Below are positions 12,147 through 22,324 of a DNA stretch of 64,000 nt, one piece after another. Position 1 is the stretch's first letter, and each line of letters begins with the position of its first letter. Both the position numbers and the translations under genes were made by a program. The notes under the pieces were generated by a model. It saw only the letters and a list, made by a program, of their open reading frames with translations. It searched no databases and was not told where the DNA came from. Source of the DNA: Glandiceps talaboti (lineage: Eukaryota; Hemichordata; Enteropneusta; Spengelidae); the NCBI RefSeq assembly GCF_964340395.1, contig NC_135551.1, positions 20,229,503 to 20,293,502 on the forward strand. Direction: 5' to 3'.

Positions 12147-13090
12147 TGATCTAAAACGTTTTCTGGTAGTATGATCCTATCAGAAAAGTTGGAATTTTTT
12201 TTCCATGTTGTGAGTCATCGTTTTGAGTACGTGTCACGTACTACAATTTCCAGTGTTTAACCACAAAAACCACATCAGACTTGTACAGGCATTAATTGGC
12301 ACAACATACATTGTGCTAATGGAAAAATATACAGCTTGCAAGAATGCAACGATTCTGTTGCACTGTATCAGTTCTGACGTTCAACAAAAAGATATGCAAC
12401 CTATTTATTCCCCCCGGAAGACATACTTTCACAAAAAAGTCTGTAAAACAAAACTAATGCAGTCTTGTTATGGCATTTACAACAGGAAACACTCAACATA
12501 TTTGTACCTTTGTTTATTTCAGGCTAGAATTTATCTTAGAGGCATTTTCTGTGTTGGTATTGTCAAATTACATGTATACCTTTTTTTGAAAATTTAATGA
12601 CTTTTAAAACTAACTTTGCTTAGAATTCTATAAGTTACAAAAGGAAGGCAGTGTTAAAACACGTGTCAAATTGACTGTTAAATATCTCACATTGAAAGAC
12701 CCAGACTATGTATTTGTATTGTCAATTTAAAAATGAAAAAAGTGCATATTAATAATGTTATTTACATATCAGATATCAATTTGTTGTGTGTTTACTACTG
12801 GCGATTAAATGTATCCGAGTTCCCAAGTCATTTTATTAATAAAGTAGAAAATTCATATGGGAAGTTATAAATTTACACAACCCCCCCCCCCCCCCTTCTG
12901 TTACCGTAGAACCTAAACAAAGCAGCTGATGAGATGATGTACTATTGCATATTAATTACCTCATTTGCATATCAGAATGAAACAAGTTGTACAGCAAAGC
13001 TTCATTAATTTACATAATTCCAAATTCACTTGCATAGTTACTCCCAGAGCAGAAACCAAACACCTGTGGAATGGCATGCTTATTCAAACG

Positions 13091-13103
13091 AGGTCAAAGG
13101 TCA
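13091..13103 (+). promoter_or_regulatory. Perfect DR1 nuclear-receptor motif
   Basis: AGGTCAAAGGTCA on the plus strand, the second exact DR1 in intron 1. It is not inside a recognised repeat. Function is inferred from motif identity only. Confidence 0.45.
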
Positions 13104-14509
13104 AGAGTTCGTTGGCTGCACTACATTTAAGTCTTGTGTGGTCATTGTTTATTTTACTTGATACCAAGTGTTTACTCCTTGACCAATCAAACTGTTGACC
13201 TGAACCATGGAATATACACAGTGGAAAAAAAATCCACTGTTATTTCTTAAAATAAAAACACTTATTTTCTTTCTCAGCTATAAAATTGCAAATAAAGAGT
13301 ACCTGCTCTCTACAAAAACTGTGTAATGTGCCAGTTTATCTCTTTTCTTGGCATAAGTTACTTATAGTATAAATGTAAAACCAACAGTTGTAAAATAAAA
13401 ATAGGCAAGTTTGTAATTTGTATGCGTTTCTTACGTAGACATAAAAATGAAGTCTTAAGTAAGGTCAGTTAAAAAGGAAACACATGTTTTTGTGGCGTTA
13501 AAGTTATTTAACATAAAATTAAATTACTCTCAGTTAAAATGACACCTAGCCATTTGTATTTCTTCCTTTAATATATCTGTACTATCTTTATGATACAATA
13601 TAAAAATATACACATTTATGTATATAGTCACAGCTTTAAATAAACAAGTGTATAGTACCCAGTTAAAAAAATATACCTCTGTCAGTTCAGTTAGTCCTAA
13701 AGTTAATATACAATTGAAGCACCCAAAGTAAAAAGAATACTTAGAAATCTATATAGCTTCCTCCAACTACATGTACATGTAGGCTAGTTCCTGATGGACT
13801 GTATTCCGCACTACGTTAACTTCACACTTGTACCGTCTAGTTAAGCCTGTGACTCAAGCGTTAAAGGCCCGTATCGAGTATAAAAGGAGGATTACAGTAG
13901 GGACGCTCATTTATGCAAAGCCTCTCGTATGCCTAACATCGCCTGGGTGCTCCAAGAAAACTGTCAAAATCACGGCTATTTCCCGAGCATTTACTCTAAA
14001 TGTATCCCAAAATGAATTATAAATATGTAGAAGAGGTGCCTGTGTGAATTGTTTTGTAAATTATGATGATCTGGGAGCGAAATTTGATGTATGTTGTCAT
14101 GTGGTATGTGGCGAAATGTTAGGTTAGAAGCGTCCAAACAGCTGTCACTCAAATACTGTGTAAACGTTTGCGTAACTCCCTGGGGGGTTGGTAGTATCTC
14201 GATAATCAATTCGCTAGATTATTTACCTCTACCTACCATAATAACATAACGGTAATGATCAAATCAGAAGTACGGTCCGGCGACAAGGCAAAAGTATACA
14301 GTGGTAGAAATGTGACTATTTTGTGTTTGTTTGTGTGTGTGTGTGATTGTCTTTCTGTTTGGGTTTTATTTTTTGGTAATGGGAGTACCATTTACACATA
14401 CAGTAGAAAACCAATTAGAAAGGTGTTTTGATCTCAAATTCGAATAAAATTGCTAACAAATGACAACACCGACATACGCAAAACATGAACGTGTAGTTTA
14501 GGTAAGGTA

Positions 14510-14555
14510 CACTCTTTTTGGAGGATGTGGTGGCCCTGAAAAGGGCCGTTTGGTT
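14510..14555 (-). terminator. Histone-mRNA-type 3' stem-loop and downstream element
   Basis: On the minus strand, CCAAAC is followed by GGCCCTTTTCAGGGCC (14532-14547) and ACCACA. The 6-bp stem, TTTC loop and both flanks match the replication-dependent histone mRNA stem-loop consensus. Beginning 8 bases after the stem, CTCCAAAAAGAGTG (14510-14523) has the purine-rich AAAGAG core that pairs with U7 snRNA in histone pre-mRNA. In histone genes this signal yields a non-polyadenylated, cell-cycle-linked mRNA. Here it lies 50 bases past the stop of the 14598-14963 frame; no histone is encoded nearby. Confidence 0.85.
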
Positions 14556-14597
14556 TGTGGCTTTTCAGCCGTTCGGTTAGACCGAGCTTACGCCCAG

Positions 14598-14963
14598 CTA
14601 TGACCTCTGTACGGCACACCGGGTAAATTTGGATAAACTCGGAGACCGTACCTGCGAAGTGACGCATTTAGGCATCACTTCCCTACGACTGATGGCAACA
14701 TCATCAGCCTGCATTAGTTGCTGCTTCCTATGTAAGTAGCGTGGATCGTTCCACGCATTTCTTCGGTCGAGCATATTGCAATACTTTCGGTAGAGCCGAT
14801 GGCGAACCAAAACATTTTCGTCACAAGGTTCCTGGCCCATACCAAGCCAGTCTTGTCGGTATGTTGTGACACACGGGTAGCAAAGGCAGTGCGGACATTC
14901 GTTTTGATGCAAAGCAATGTCGTTTTTTTTAAAGAAGTAAATTTTGGGGTTTTTTCCGCCCAT
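14598..14963 (-). CDS. Cysteine-rich unrecognised protein with histone-type 3' end
   Basis: Intronless 121-codon frame with an ATG at 14963 and a TAG at 14598. The N-terminus is Lys-rich. A tight C-P-H-C-L-C-Y-P-C cluster (residues 23-31) is followed by W39, a PC pair near 46, an R-H-R-L-Y-R-K-Y segment, then A-W-N-D-P-R-Y-L-x-R-K (69-79) and R-R-E-V-M-P-K-C-V (93-101). The cluster could bind zinc. From memory the pattern CPHCLC-PCV ... WNDPRYL-RK ... REVMPKCV recurs in multicopy, unnamed invertebrate proteins of unknown function; I cannot check this here. The stop 50 bases before the stem-loop supports the end. A different frame (down to 14434) could extend the C-terminus after a frameshift but would run through the stem-loop. 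A TGACGTCA (15066-15073) lies about 100 bases upstream. It may be an active gene or a decaying copy. Confidence 0.5.
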   Translation of the reverse strand: MGGKNPKIYFFKKNDIALHQNECPHCLCYPCVTTYRQDWLGMGQEPCDENVLVRHRLYRKYCNMLDRRNAWNDPRYLHRKQQLMQADDVAISRREVMPKCVTSQVRSPSLSKFTRCAVQRS

Positions 14964-15065
14964 TATCTGCGTATTATTTTGAATTGATTACATGTAACAA
15001 AGCATTCTTTTTCACCATGTCGTTGGAAGTGGCAGTATGTCTATCATCTCAATCTAAACTGAGCA

Positions 15066-15073
15066 TGACGTCA
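15066..15073. promoter_or_regulatory. Consensus CRE, TGACGTCA
   Basis: Full palindromic CREB/ATF site, 103 bases upstream of the ATG of the minus-strand frame 14598-14963 and just downstream of the stop at 15089. It is a candidate promoter element for that frame; there is no TATA box between it and the ATG. Confidence 0.35.
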
Positions 15074-15088
15074 ACCCGACTTTCCGTG

Positions 15089-15556
15089 TTATGATACACA
15101 TAGTACATGGTGCATCAACAGAAAATAATGTAACGCGTCTGGACAAAAATATACAAGGAAAGAAGGCAGAATACTATTCAAAATGGTGCCGAAACAGATT
15201 TTTTGGATCATGAGTTTCAATTGCAAAAGTCGTGTAGCTGTAAGTGCAATTGTCTTCGGCTCCACCCTGCCACGTACGTACATCCCCGGCGTACAGCACA
15301 CCCCGTTATATTCATACGCTGTCGTCCAAGCTCCATATTTTGATTCACTGTACAGTGGTAAAGTTATAAAATTGGCCCGTTCAACCCTTTCAGGACATTG
15401 CAATGAACGATAAACAAAACAGCGATTTACTTCAGACAGTTCCTTTGCCATCGCTAGTGCATTGTTGTGTGATACGTCAACACAGCTGTCTCCCCGGTAC
15501 ATTTGTATTCCGATCTTTGAACAAACATACAAAAGGTTCTTTTTCGTGAAATTCAT
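15089..15556 (-). CDS. Unrecognised 155-codon open frame (possible gene or exon)
   Basis: ATG at 15556, stop at 15089. The first about 105 residues look protein-like, with several cysteines (C12, C25, C47, C54), a V-F/Y-R-S-L-Q-C stretch and an N-G-V-C-C-T-P-G-M-Y-V motif near 85-95. The last 40 residues are hydrophobic and less convincing, as if the true end were earlier or spliced. I do not recognise the family. It lies on the same strand as and 125 bases upstream of the cysteine-rich frame, inside the same TTAAAGGCCC-bounded segment. It may be a separate small gene, an upstream exon of the same gene, or a decayed fragment. Confidence 0.3.
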   Translation of the reverse strand: MNFTKKNLLYVCSKIGIQMYRGDSCVDVSHNNALAMAKELSEVNRCFVYRSLQCPERVERANFITLPLYSESKYGAWTTAYEYNGVCCTPGMYVRGRVEPKTIALTATRLLQLKLMIQKICFGTILNSILPSFLVYFCPDALHYFLLMHHVLCVS

Positions 15557-15589
15557 TCTTTTATTTATAAAACTATATGTGTTACATAA

Positions 15590-15850
15590 TTATGACACAT
15601 TACAATGAAACAAAATTACCACCTCTGTCGAGTCAAAAGTGTTATATGCAGTAGACAACTGCCATCCATTGTCTATGGTATAATACACACACTGCACAGT
15701 CGCTGTATACTGTGTCGGCCGAACTTTCAAGCTCAATGTGTATATGGCCGTTTCGTTGCGAGCCTGTACATAATACAGTTCGAGTATCACAACGACTAGC
15801 AACGCAGTGAAATGATTCCGATGTCCGTTGTTACTATAAATGATTTTGGT
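15590..15850 (-). other. Open frame without ATG upstream of 15089-15556
   Basis: The frame is open from the stop complementary to 15851-15853 down to 15590. It contains no ATG before its hydrophobic L-L-V-V-V-I-L-E-L stretch, which resembles a signal peptide. The remainder contains C-V-Y-Y-T and N-G-W-Q-L-S-T-A-Y. It could be an exon or a broken start of the cluster below it. Low support. Confidence 0.15.
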
Positions 15851-18617
15851 TCAGGCAGAAACAGTGTCTGTCATAACAGGATTAGTAAATGTTTGATCGT
15901 TGTCATTGATATGTGGACACGGTGACGTGAGTGTTAATCCGCTCAGATAAGACGCTGTGTACTGGGTGGAGTAGTCCCTAATGCGGTGACCCGGGATTGA
16001 AATACGGGCCTTTAAACACAACTGCCCTATATAAAGAGGATTATGGCTAATCTATGCAAATGCAGGAAATTCAAACTGCTGTACAGAGCACTAGCTTCTT
16101 GGTCTTTTTTTCAGCATTTTTTCTGTACTCCGAGAAACACACAGGTCATGAATCATGTACATTGTTTGTGAATGTCGTCGGATGGTAACTTGATACACTA
16201 ATTAGTTGAAAATCAATCAGTTTGTATCATAGAATGTATAAAAACCTTTCAAAATGAGACAAATTCTCCTGCAAACAGCTGTTTAGATTGTGTGTTACTC
16301 AGGATTATTCAAATATGCAACATTTGCATGTGAACAACCCCGATAGGGAATGTTTATATTTTGGTGATTACTACACTCCTGCCAGTGAGTCACCACGATA
16401 CTCCGCCTCCAAAACATACAGTCAGTCATATGCAAAATAGGGTGCCTGGCACCAGGCAGTTATGGTTCAACACCATGGTGAACGAAGCACAAGTGGTGCA
16501 TGTCAGTAATAATCATCACAAATTGATTTGGCTGTCCTCATCTCTCATTAATATTCATTTGATACAGCTGTTTTGACTATATTGTATGTCCAGTGTCCAA
16601 CCAGGACTCCACCTCCAGTCTGTTTAAACTAAAGTCACACAGGGAGGCAACGACATCATCATGTTTATATGAACACTGTAGGTGGGAGCACAGAAATCTG
16701 TGCGAGAGTCACAGCCTTGACTAGCCGGTGTAAGTGTAAAGTTAACGTAGTACTGAATATGGTCCGTCAGGAACTAGACTACACCCACTTATGGTAGTAT
16801 ATTTAAAGTACAGGCAAATGTGTATCTGTTTCTTATCAGCAAGTAAAAATGAACTCTGAAGTACCTAGTTAAAAAAACACACTTAAGCAATTCTTTCCTT
16901 GGTCCATAACATTAAGTTGAAGTACTCTTAGCTCAGTGAAAAGCACACTTATACTGTAACTTAGTCGTTGACAATTTTCTTAACCAATTTACACAATGTA
17001 AATGGGAGTCAGGTCATGTGGGATTTTGACTGGTGTCTCCCATTCACGATACGCATCAAACATTCACACAGTTGATTTTGACAATTTCCTTTCCTGTATA
17101 AATGATTAAATCATCAACTTTTTAAAGCTACAGAGGCTGCAATAAACATAAGTAACGAAAGGTGAATAACTTTCAAAATTATACTCTTGTATAAAATGTA
17201 TACTAGTTTCAAAAGGTCTAAACATGTTCATCAGGTCGGTAAAACATAATAGTAATAATATGTTTTTGTACCACAACCAAAGGTACGTATAATTATAAAG
17301 TTACAACTAACAAGTAACATTTTGCTTGTTCAGGCCGCCAAGTGGTAAAGCCAGCAAATGAACAGTTTGACAAAGCATGGCGACCTGTACAGCGGAAATG
17401 ATGTTACTCGTATTAACCAGTAATAAGAACCATTGGTCATGATACAAGAATGTATTATTACTAGTTTCAAAAGTTGTTTGCAAGGTCAGCACTGGGTATC
17501 ATGTCTATATATAAGATCCTAGGCTGTCATGGTGATCAATGAGTTGAGATTTAAATTACTCATAATTAGTTTAAAATCATTTGACCTTGTTGGTATTATC
17601 TCATTAGACTGTATATAAGTAACATGGTCCAGGTGGGTTTGCTATTCATTGTACAGTCTTCATTTGTATAGTGCCAATTACTAAGTCCTAGCGTTGTGCA
17701 GTCATTTAATGTTGTCAGGTTTGCATGCAGCTGCATAGTGATTTTACACATCACGCCATGAAATATGCTGTGAGCGTCTTCATTCAAAATGACTTGAAAG
17801 TGGAACCCTGCATGTACCCCAGGAAATCAAGGCTTTTTCGTTCAATTCGTAGAGTCATGATTTTACATCTCATTCTCACCTTTATATTTATGTTCTGCCA
17901 TTGCATATATTTGCATATCTGTTGACTCCTATGAAACAATTTATGTTCATGGCAAGGATTCCACTCAACAATGAGTGAGGAGGAAGTTTCAGCTCAGTTT
18001 TCCTATAAAATTGCATGTAATATTGTATGTGTGAAATCATGAATGACTCTCCAGAATTTAATTGGAGCCCAGTGATGTATCACATCCATACATGTATGTG
18101 ACTTATATTCAAACTTGAAGGTGATGTTACACTAAACATAATTTGTATATCGGATTATATTTTTCTTGAATGAATTACTCAATTACAAGCGGCTGATATG
18201 TGCTCTTCACACTTTTGTCAGTATGTAGTCAAGCCAGATTTTCATCCATTTGACTAGATGTGGAGAGTGAGATCGAAGAGAATCAAAACCATGGATAGTT
18301 TATAGAGTACGTGGTGATTAACCTTTTGTGACAGTGTTTCATAATATACATGTACTGTCATCAAGCAATCAAGTCATTCCTATAGTATTAGTATTACCCA
18401 AGCGATGAGATCATCAGATCATCATCCCCGAACTGACCATTTCTAAATTAGCCAAATGCTGAGTTCATGTTACAGTGCAATCGGGGTTACCATGGTGTTT
18501 CACTCATGGGACACGTGGGTTACCATGGTGTTTCACTCATGGGACACGTACATTACGGGCGTGTTTTTTGCATATAGATAGACACAGTTCATCTCCAGAT
18601 TAACAGTAACAGAGGCA

Positions 18618-18692
18618 CCACACACATACACACACATACACACATACACACACACATGCACGCACGCACACACATACACACATACACACACA
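18618..18692. repeat. (CA)n-rich microsatellite
   Basis: Interrupted ACAC/ACATAC repeat with CACGCACGCA in the middle. Confidence 0.9.
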
Positions 18693-19173
18693 GCAGGATC
18701 ATTTGCATAATCACATTGAAAAGTGATAAGCATTGCAGTGGAGTAGAAATAATGGGAATAGGAAATGATTATACTCATGTACTTAATGATTTTTATGGTT
18801 TCAACAGTTTCAAATTTCTTTCCTCCAACCATCACAATTGATGCGTCCACATCCCCCAACTGTGCTGACATTGGTATAATTGTTTATATTGCGGTTGAAG
18901 TTATCTGATTGTGTATCAGAATCACATGTCCCATAAGTGAAACACCAAGGAAGGTCTAAGAACACGCATTTAATCATGCACAAGACATTTTACATGTACA
19001 ACAAAAAAATATGGCATATAATATATACTCTGGTCTCTCTACGTTAGGATAATGCACATTTATGTCACAACAATGCACTGTCTATGTCACTGGTTCTGCT
19101 GTGTTTGAAATATGAGTCAAAACATTCAAAATAACCATTAATTTTCTTTGATATTACTGGCACTGGTATAATT

Positions 19174-19295
19174 ATGTTATTCCCAATATTTTTCTTCATT
19201 CAACCGGAAAACACTAGCAACTCATAGTGACAAAGGCCCCCTTATGTCACTCATATTTTTCTTGGCTGAAAATAGAAAAATATTGGGAATAACAT
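19174..19295. mobile_element. 122-bp MITE with TIR ATGTTATTCCCAATATTTTT
   Basis: The ends are perfect inverted repeats for 22 bases, beginning ATGTTATTCCCAATATTTTT, with weaker pairing to about 34 bases. The loop contains TCACT-type motifs and no open frame. Confidence 0.75.
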
Positions 19296-20095
19296 CTAAT
19301 TGCACTGTATATTAAAACTATGTAATGTAAGGATAATGTCACATTTAAATTTTGGATGCAAACTGCATGAGTATATAGCCTCAGGAATCCATGCTGCTGT
19401 TCTTTATGCTGTTAGAACAATTTAGTTGTAACACAGCATGGAATCCATGCTGTTATTCAGTATGTGGTTAGAACAGTTAAGACAGCATGGATTCTAGACC
19501 ACTAGCATTTAGCCAATTATTAAGACTTATTACAGTGACATAGCTCAGAAGCCAAATTTAGATTTTCGTGGTCGTTTTAGTTACAGATAAAGACCTGTTT
19601 TTACTCATTAAAACTTGCCCTAGTTTCAGTACACACATGCAGAACTTGCAAACCAAAGTATATTTTTACATTGATGCAATGATAAATAAAAACCCCCAAA
19701 ATAATGAAAAATTGAAAAAAATGGTGGTATGTGTTCTACTGTTGATGCACAGAGGCCTGCTGTTTTATGATGATGGCTGATTGTAATACTGCATCTCAAA
19801 GTATTATAATAACTTCCACCTTTCATCTTTCCTATTAGAAGTAGTTAACACTTTCACTCTGACTGAGGAATTAGCTGAAAGTATCACGATAGGGTGCAAT
19901 ATGATACAACTTGAAGTGTGTGAGTTGGTTTCTTTATACATATCTTTATACTTTAGTTAATGTGATACAATACCGTATATAGCAGACATTTGAATGGTTT
20001 GCATGTGTGTCGGTACTGTGATCAGTGTAGAATTCAAATGTAGGTGCATATGGAAGGAGAACAAGGTATTTTTTCATAAACTTTGGGTTCTGGAA

Positions 20096-20491
20096 AGTCA
20101 TTTCAAATCATGATTAAACACCACGTGAATTTCTTACGATTGTCAAGAAATACCAAAGAAATTGAACTTTTTTTTTTTTTTTTTTTTTTTTACACCTCCA
20201 TTGTTTTTGTGGTGTACTTGCCTCATATGTATTAACAAACAACAGACAGACATACATACATGTATGCATAGATGACTCTGAATATTTATGACTTTATCTG
20301 AAGGTAATAAGCACTTATGATTCATGAATATCCAGTGTTCATCTAATACATATGCATGCCTACAGATACCCATAAGGCAACACTGGACAGCTGCAAGAAT
20401 AATAGAGGTGAAAAAGAAATCAGTTTGGTATTTCTTGTATTTCTCGCAATCTCGTGAAATTTATGCGATGTTAAATCCTGAAATGAGCTGA
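20096..20491. mobile_element. AGTCATTTCA-ended MITE, copy 1
   Basis: Inverted-repeat element sharing TIRs with 62574-62927. The left arm runs AGTCATTTCA ... CGTGAATTTCTTACGATTGTCAAGAAATACCAAA ... poly-T ... CACCTCCATTGTT; the right arm is the complement, ending TGAAATGAGCT. The arms are diverged. The left arm holds a 24-base T-run at 20167-20190. Confidence 0.7.
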
Positions 20492-22324
20492 GTGATTTTC
20501 GATTCCCTTTAATCTACAATGTTTGACATACACAGCAAATGCAAAACGGCTAGTGGAACCAAACACAGAGGTACCATAGAAACTAAATCAACGAAAGCCA
20601 ATTAATGTAAGAGGCTTTCCTTTTCATCAAGTAAAAAATCTCAGGGAATAAACAGTATGATTTTTGCTCTACAGTAAATAAAGTTGATTTTGATGTTCCT
20701 AAATAACCAGCACTGTTATGATATCATATCCTCTATGAATATAAAACTGAACTTTGTGTTTCAGTACATTGTGGTATGTTTGTGTCTCATTATCCGTGTA
20801 TAGAAGTTTCTAGTTTTATTTCTATTTTTAACTTGGTAGTGTTTGAGAAAAATAAAAATAGAAGACCTTGCTTGCATTGTAAGATGTAATACAATTACTT
20901 AATGCATGTTCACCTTAGTGGAATGGCTTATTCATGTACATTGTTGGTGGGGAGGGTCTATGGTTGTTGTAATAGTAGGTAAATGCATGGTTTAATTTAC
21001 CAAGGCCATTCAAGTTGCATTATACCCTGCCTGGCAAGGTCATGTTGTATTAGCTAATGGTAAATATTAGATTTCCAAAACCTCAATTGTTATTTACACC
21101 CTATGGTTTTTACATGTAGAATGCCTGTTATCAAGTGAAAAATGCAATTATTTAGTTGCTTTTGTGTGTACATGTATACTGCTTACACAGAGATGCCAAA
21201 AACAAACACACATGATAATGCAACAATATGAAACCACCGTTGAAAGTAGGTGTTGTTTTCAAATTTATCTGAAAAAGAGTCCATGTCAAACAGATGCAAA
21301 TAGAGAGATGTGAAAACGGTGTCATGTAAATAACCGAAACCGCAACTTTTCAAAAACGCACATATTTGACCTCATGAATAACCCCCATCTGGTTACGTAC
21401 TTTACACCTTGCTCTGAACATCCTGTTGTGTTTGCCATGTGCAACAGCATCATTTTCAATTATTCTTTTTCCACTGTTTCTCTGTAAATGGTCAAAAATG
21501 TTTGTTGGACTATCTTGTAAACACATGGCAACACTATTGAGTTTTGGCATTTTTATGTACACATGTAACTACCTGTACAGTTTTGGTTATGTGTGTCTGT
21601 TAAGTCGAAAATTGATAAGAAAAATTTAGTTTCATGTATGACCAACAGACATAGGTAAGTTATATGGTTACAATGATTATAGGTTCTTGAATTATAAATA
21701 TGTGCTGCACACATGTGCAAGCATGTGTGCGCATGCATGCATACATGCATGTGTGTATGAGTATGTATATTGTAACATACATGTATCGCGCAAACATAGA
21801 GTTCTAAATAAATGATCTTTAATGTGTATTCAATCAATCAACCTACATGTACATCTGTTTGTAGAGAAGTTAATTTTTATCCAAGCCAGGTACATGTAAA
21901 AGAATATTAAAGGTTATAAGCAGAGGAAATGGAAACTCAAACAAATTTATCAAATTTCTGGATAATTAGAATTATACCTAAACATTTAAGAGTGCTGACA
22001 TAAAATTATACTTGTTTTAGTTGTACAGGATGTTTGCCTATTATATATTTCCTGTATTTAGATAGTATACAGGAAACTATTTAGTCAATGACACTTCAGT
22101 GAATTGTAAAACACAAGTACCTCATTGATTTCAAACAAACCAACTGTTCAGAGTTCTACTTTCTAACGGACATTTGACCATTTACAAAATGTAATAGAAG
22201 AAAAAAAGTCTTTCTGTAAAACTAGACAAGTATCCCCGGACTGTTATTTGTCAAGAAGTCATGTACTCTTGAAGCCATACTTTCCTTTTCTACTAAGGAA
22301 ATGAGATATCATGTGTTGAGAACA

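Larger units (their letters stand above)
13861..16015. mobile_element. 2.15-kb TTAAAGGCCCGTAT-ended segment carrying minus-strand genes
   Basis: Bounded by perfect 14-bp inverted repeats: TTAAAGGCCCGTAT (13861-13874) and its complement (16002-16015). The right end also carries the GGGATTGAA block seen at the right ends of the elements at 6301 and 7403. TTAA occurs at both tips and could be part of the target site. The interior is visibly richer in CpG than the neighbouring intron and contains the minus-strand frames at 14598-14963, 15089-15556 and 15590-15850 and a histone-type 3' end. It sits inside another transposon. No known transposase motif was recognised, so whether it moves by itself or was mobilised is open; the two ends could also belong to separate short elements flanking a gene. 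Confidence 0.5.
13780..16781. mobile_element. 9-bp-TSD-family MITE, copy 2, interrupted by a 2+ kb insertion
   Basis: The ends are 76-bp imperfect inverted repeats, 13780-13855 (starting TAGGCTAGTTCCTGATGG) and 16706-16781 (reverse complement starting TAGTCTAGTTCCTGACGG), as in the copies at 3588, 31133 and 54081. The family core (CAAATTGA...GTCCAACCAGGACTCC ... CAGTCTGTTTAAACTAAA ... CATGTTTATATGAACAC) lies only at about 16470-16690. The left part is cut right after the TIR, and foreign DNA begins at 13861. No 9-bp target duplication is visible here (ATGTACATG versus CACCCACTT). Confidence 0.7.

Noticed and set aside
12223-12597. 124-codon plus-strand frame
   Set aside because: Starts without an ATG at its recorded edge, low-complexity AT-rich codon use, no motif, no splice context.
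14520-14560. A histone gene next to the stem-loop
   Set aside because: No H1, H2A, H2B, H3 or H4 sequence is present in any frame within several hundred bases on the appropriate strand.
14434-14667. Alternative minus frame overlapping the end of the cysteine-rich frame
   Set aside because: It would read through the stem-loop and past the expected RNA 3' end; kept only as a possible frameshift note.
15980-16015. tRNA-derived SINE end (TTTCAATCCCGGG resembles a B box on the minus strand)
   Set aside because: No A box at the right distance and no tRNA fold; the segment is better explained as the inverted-repeat end of the TTAAAGGCCC family.
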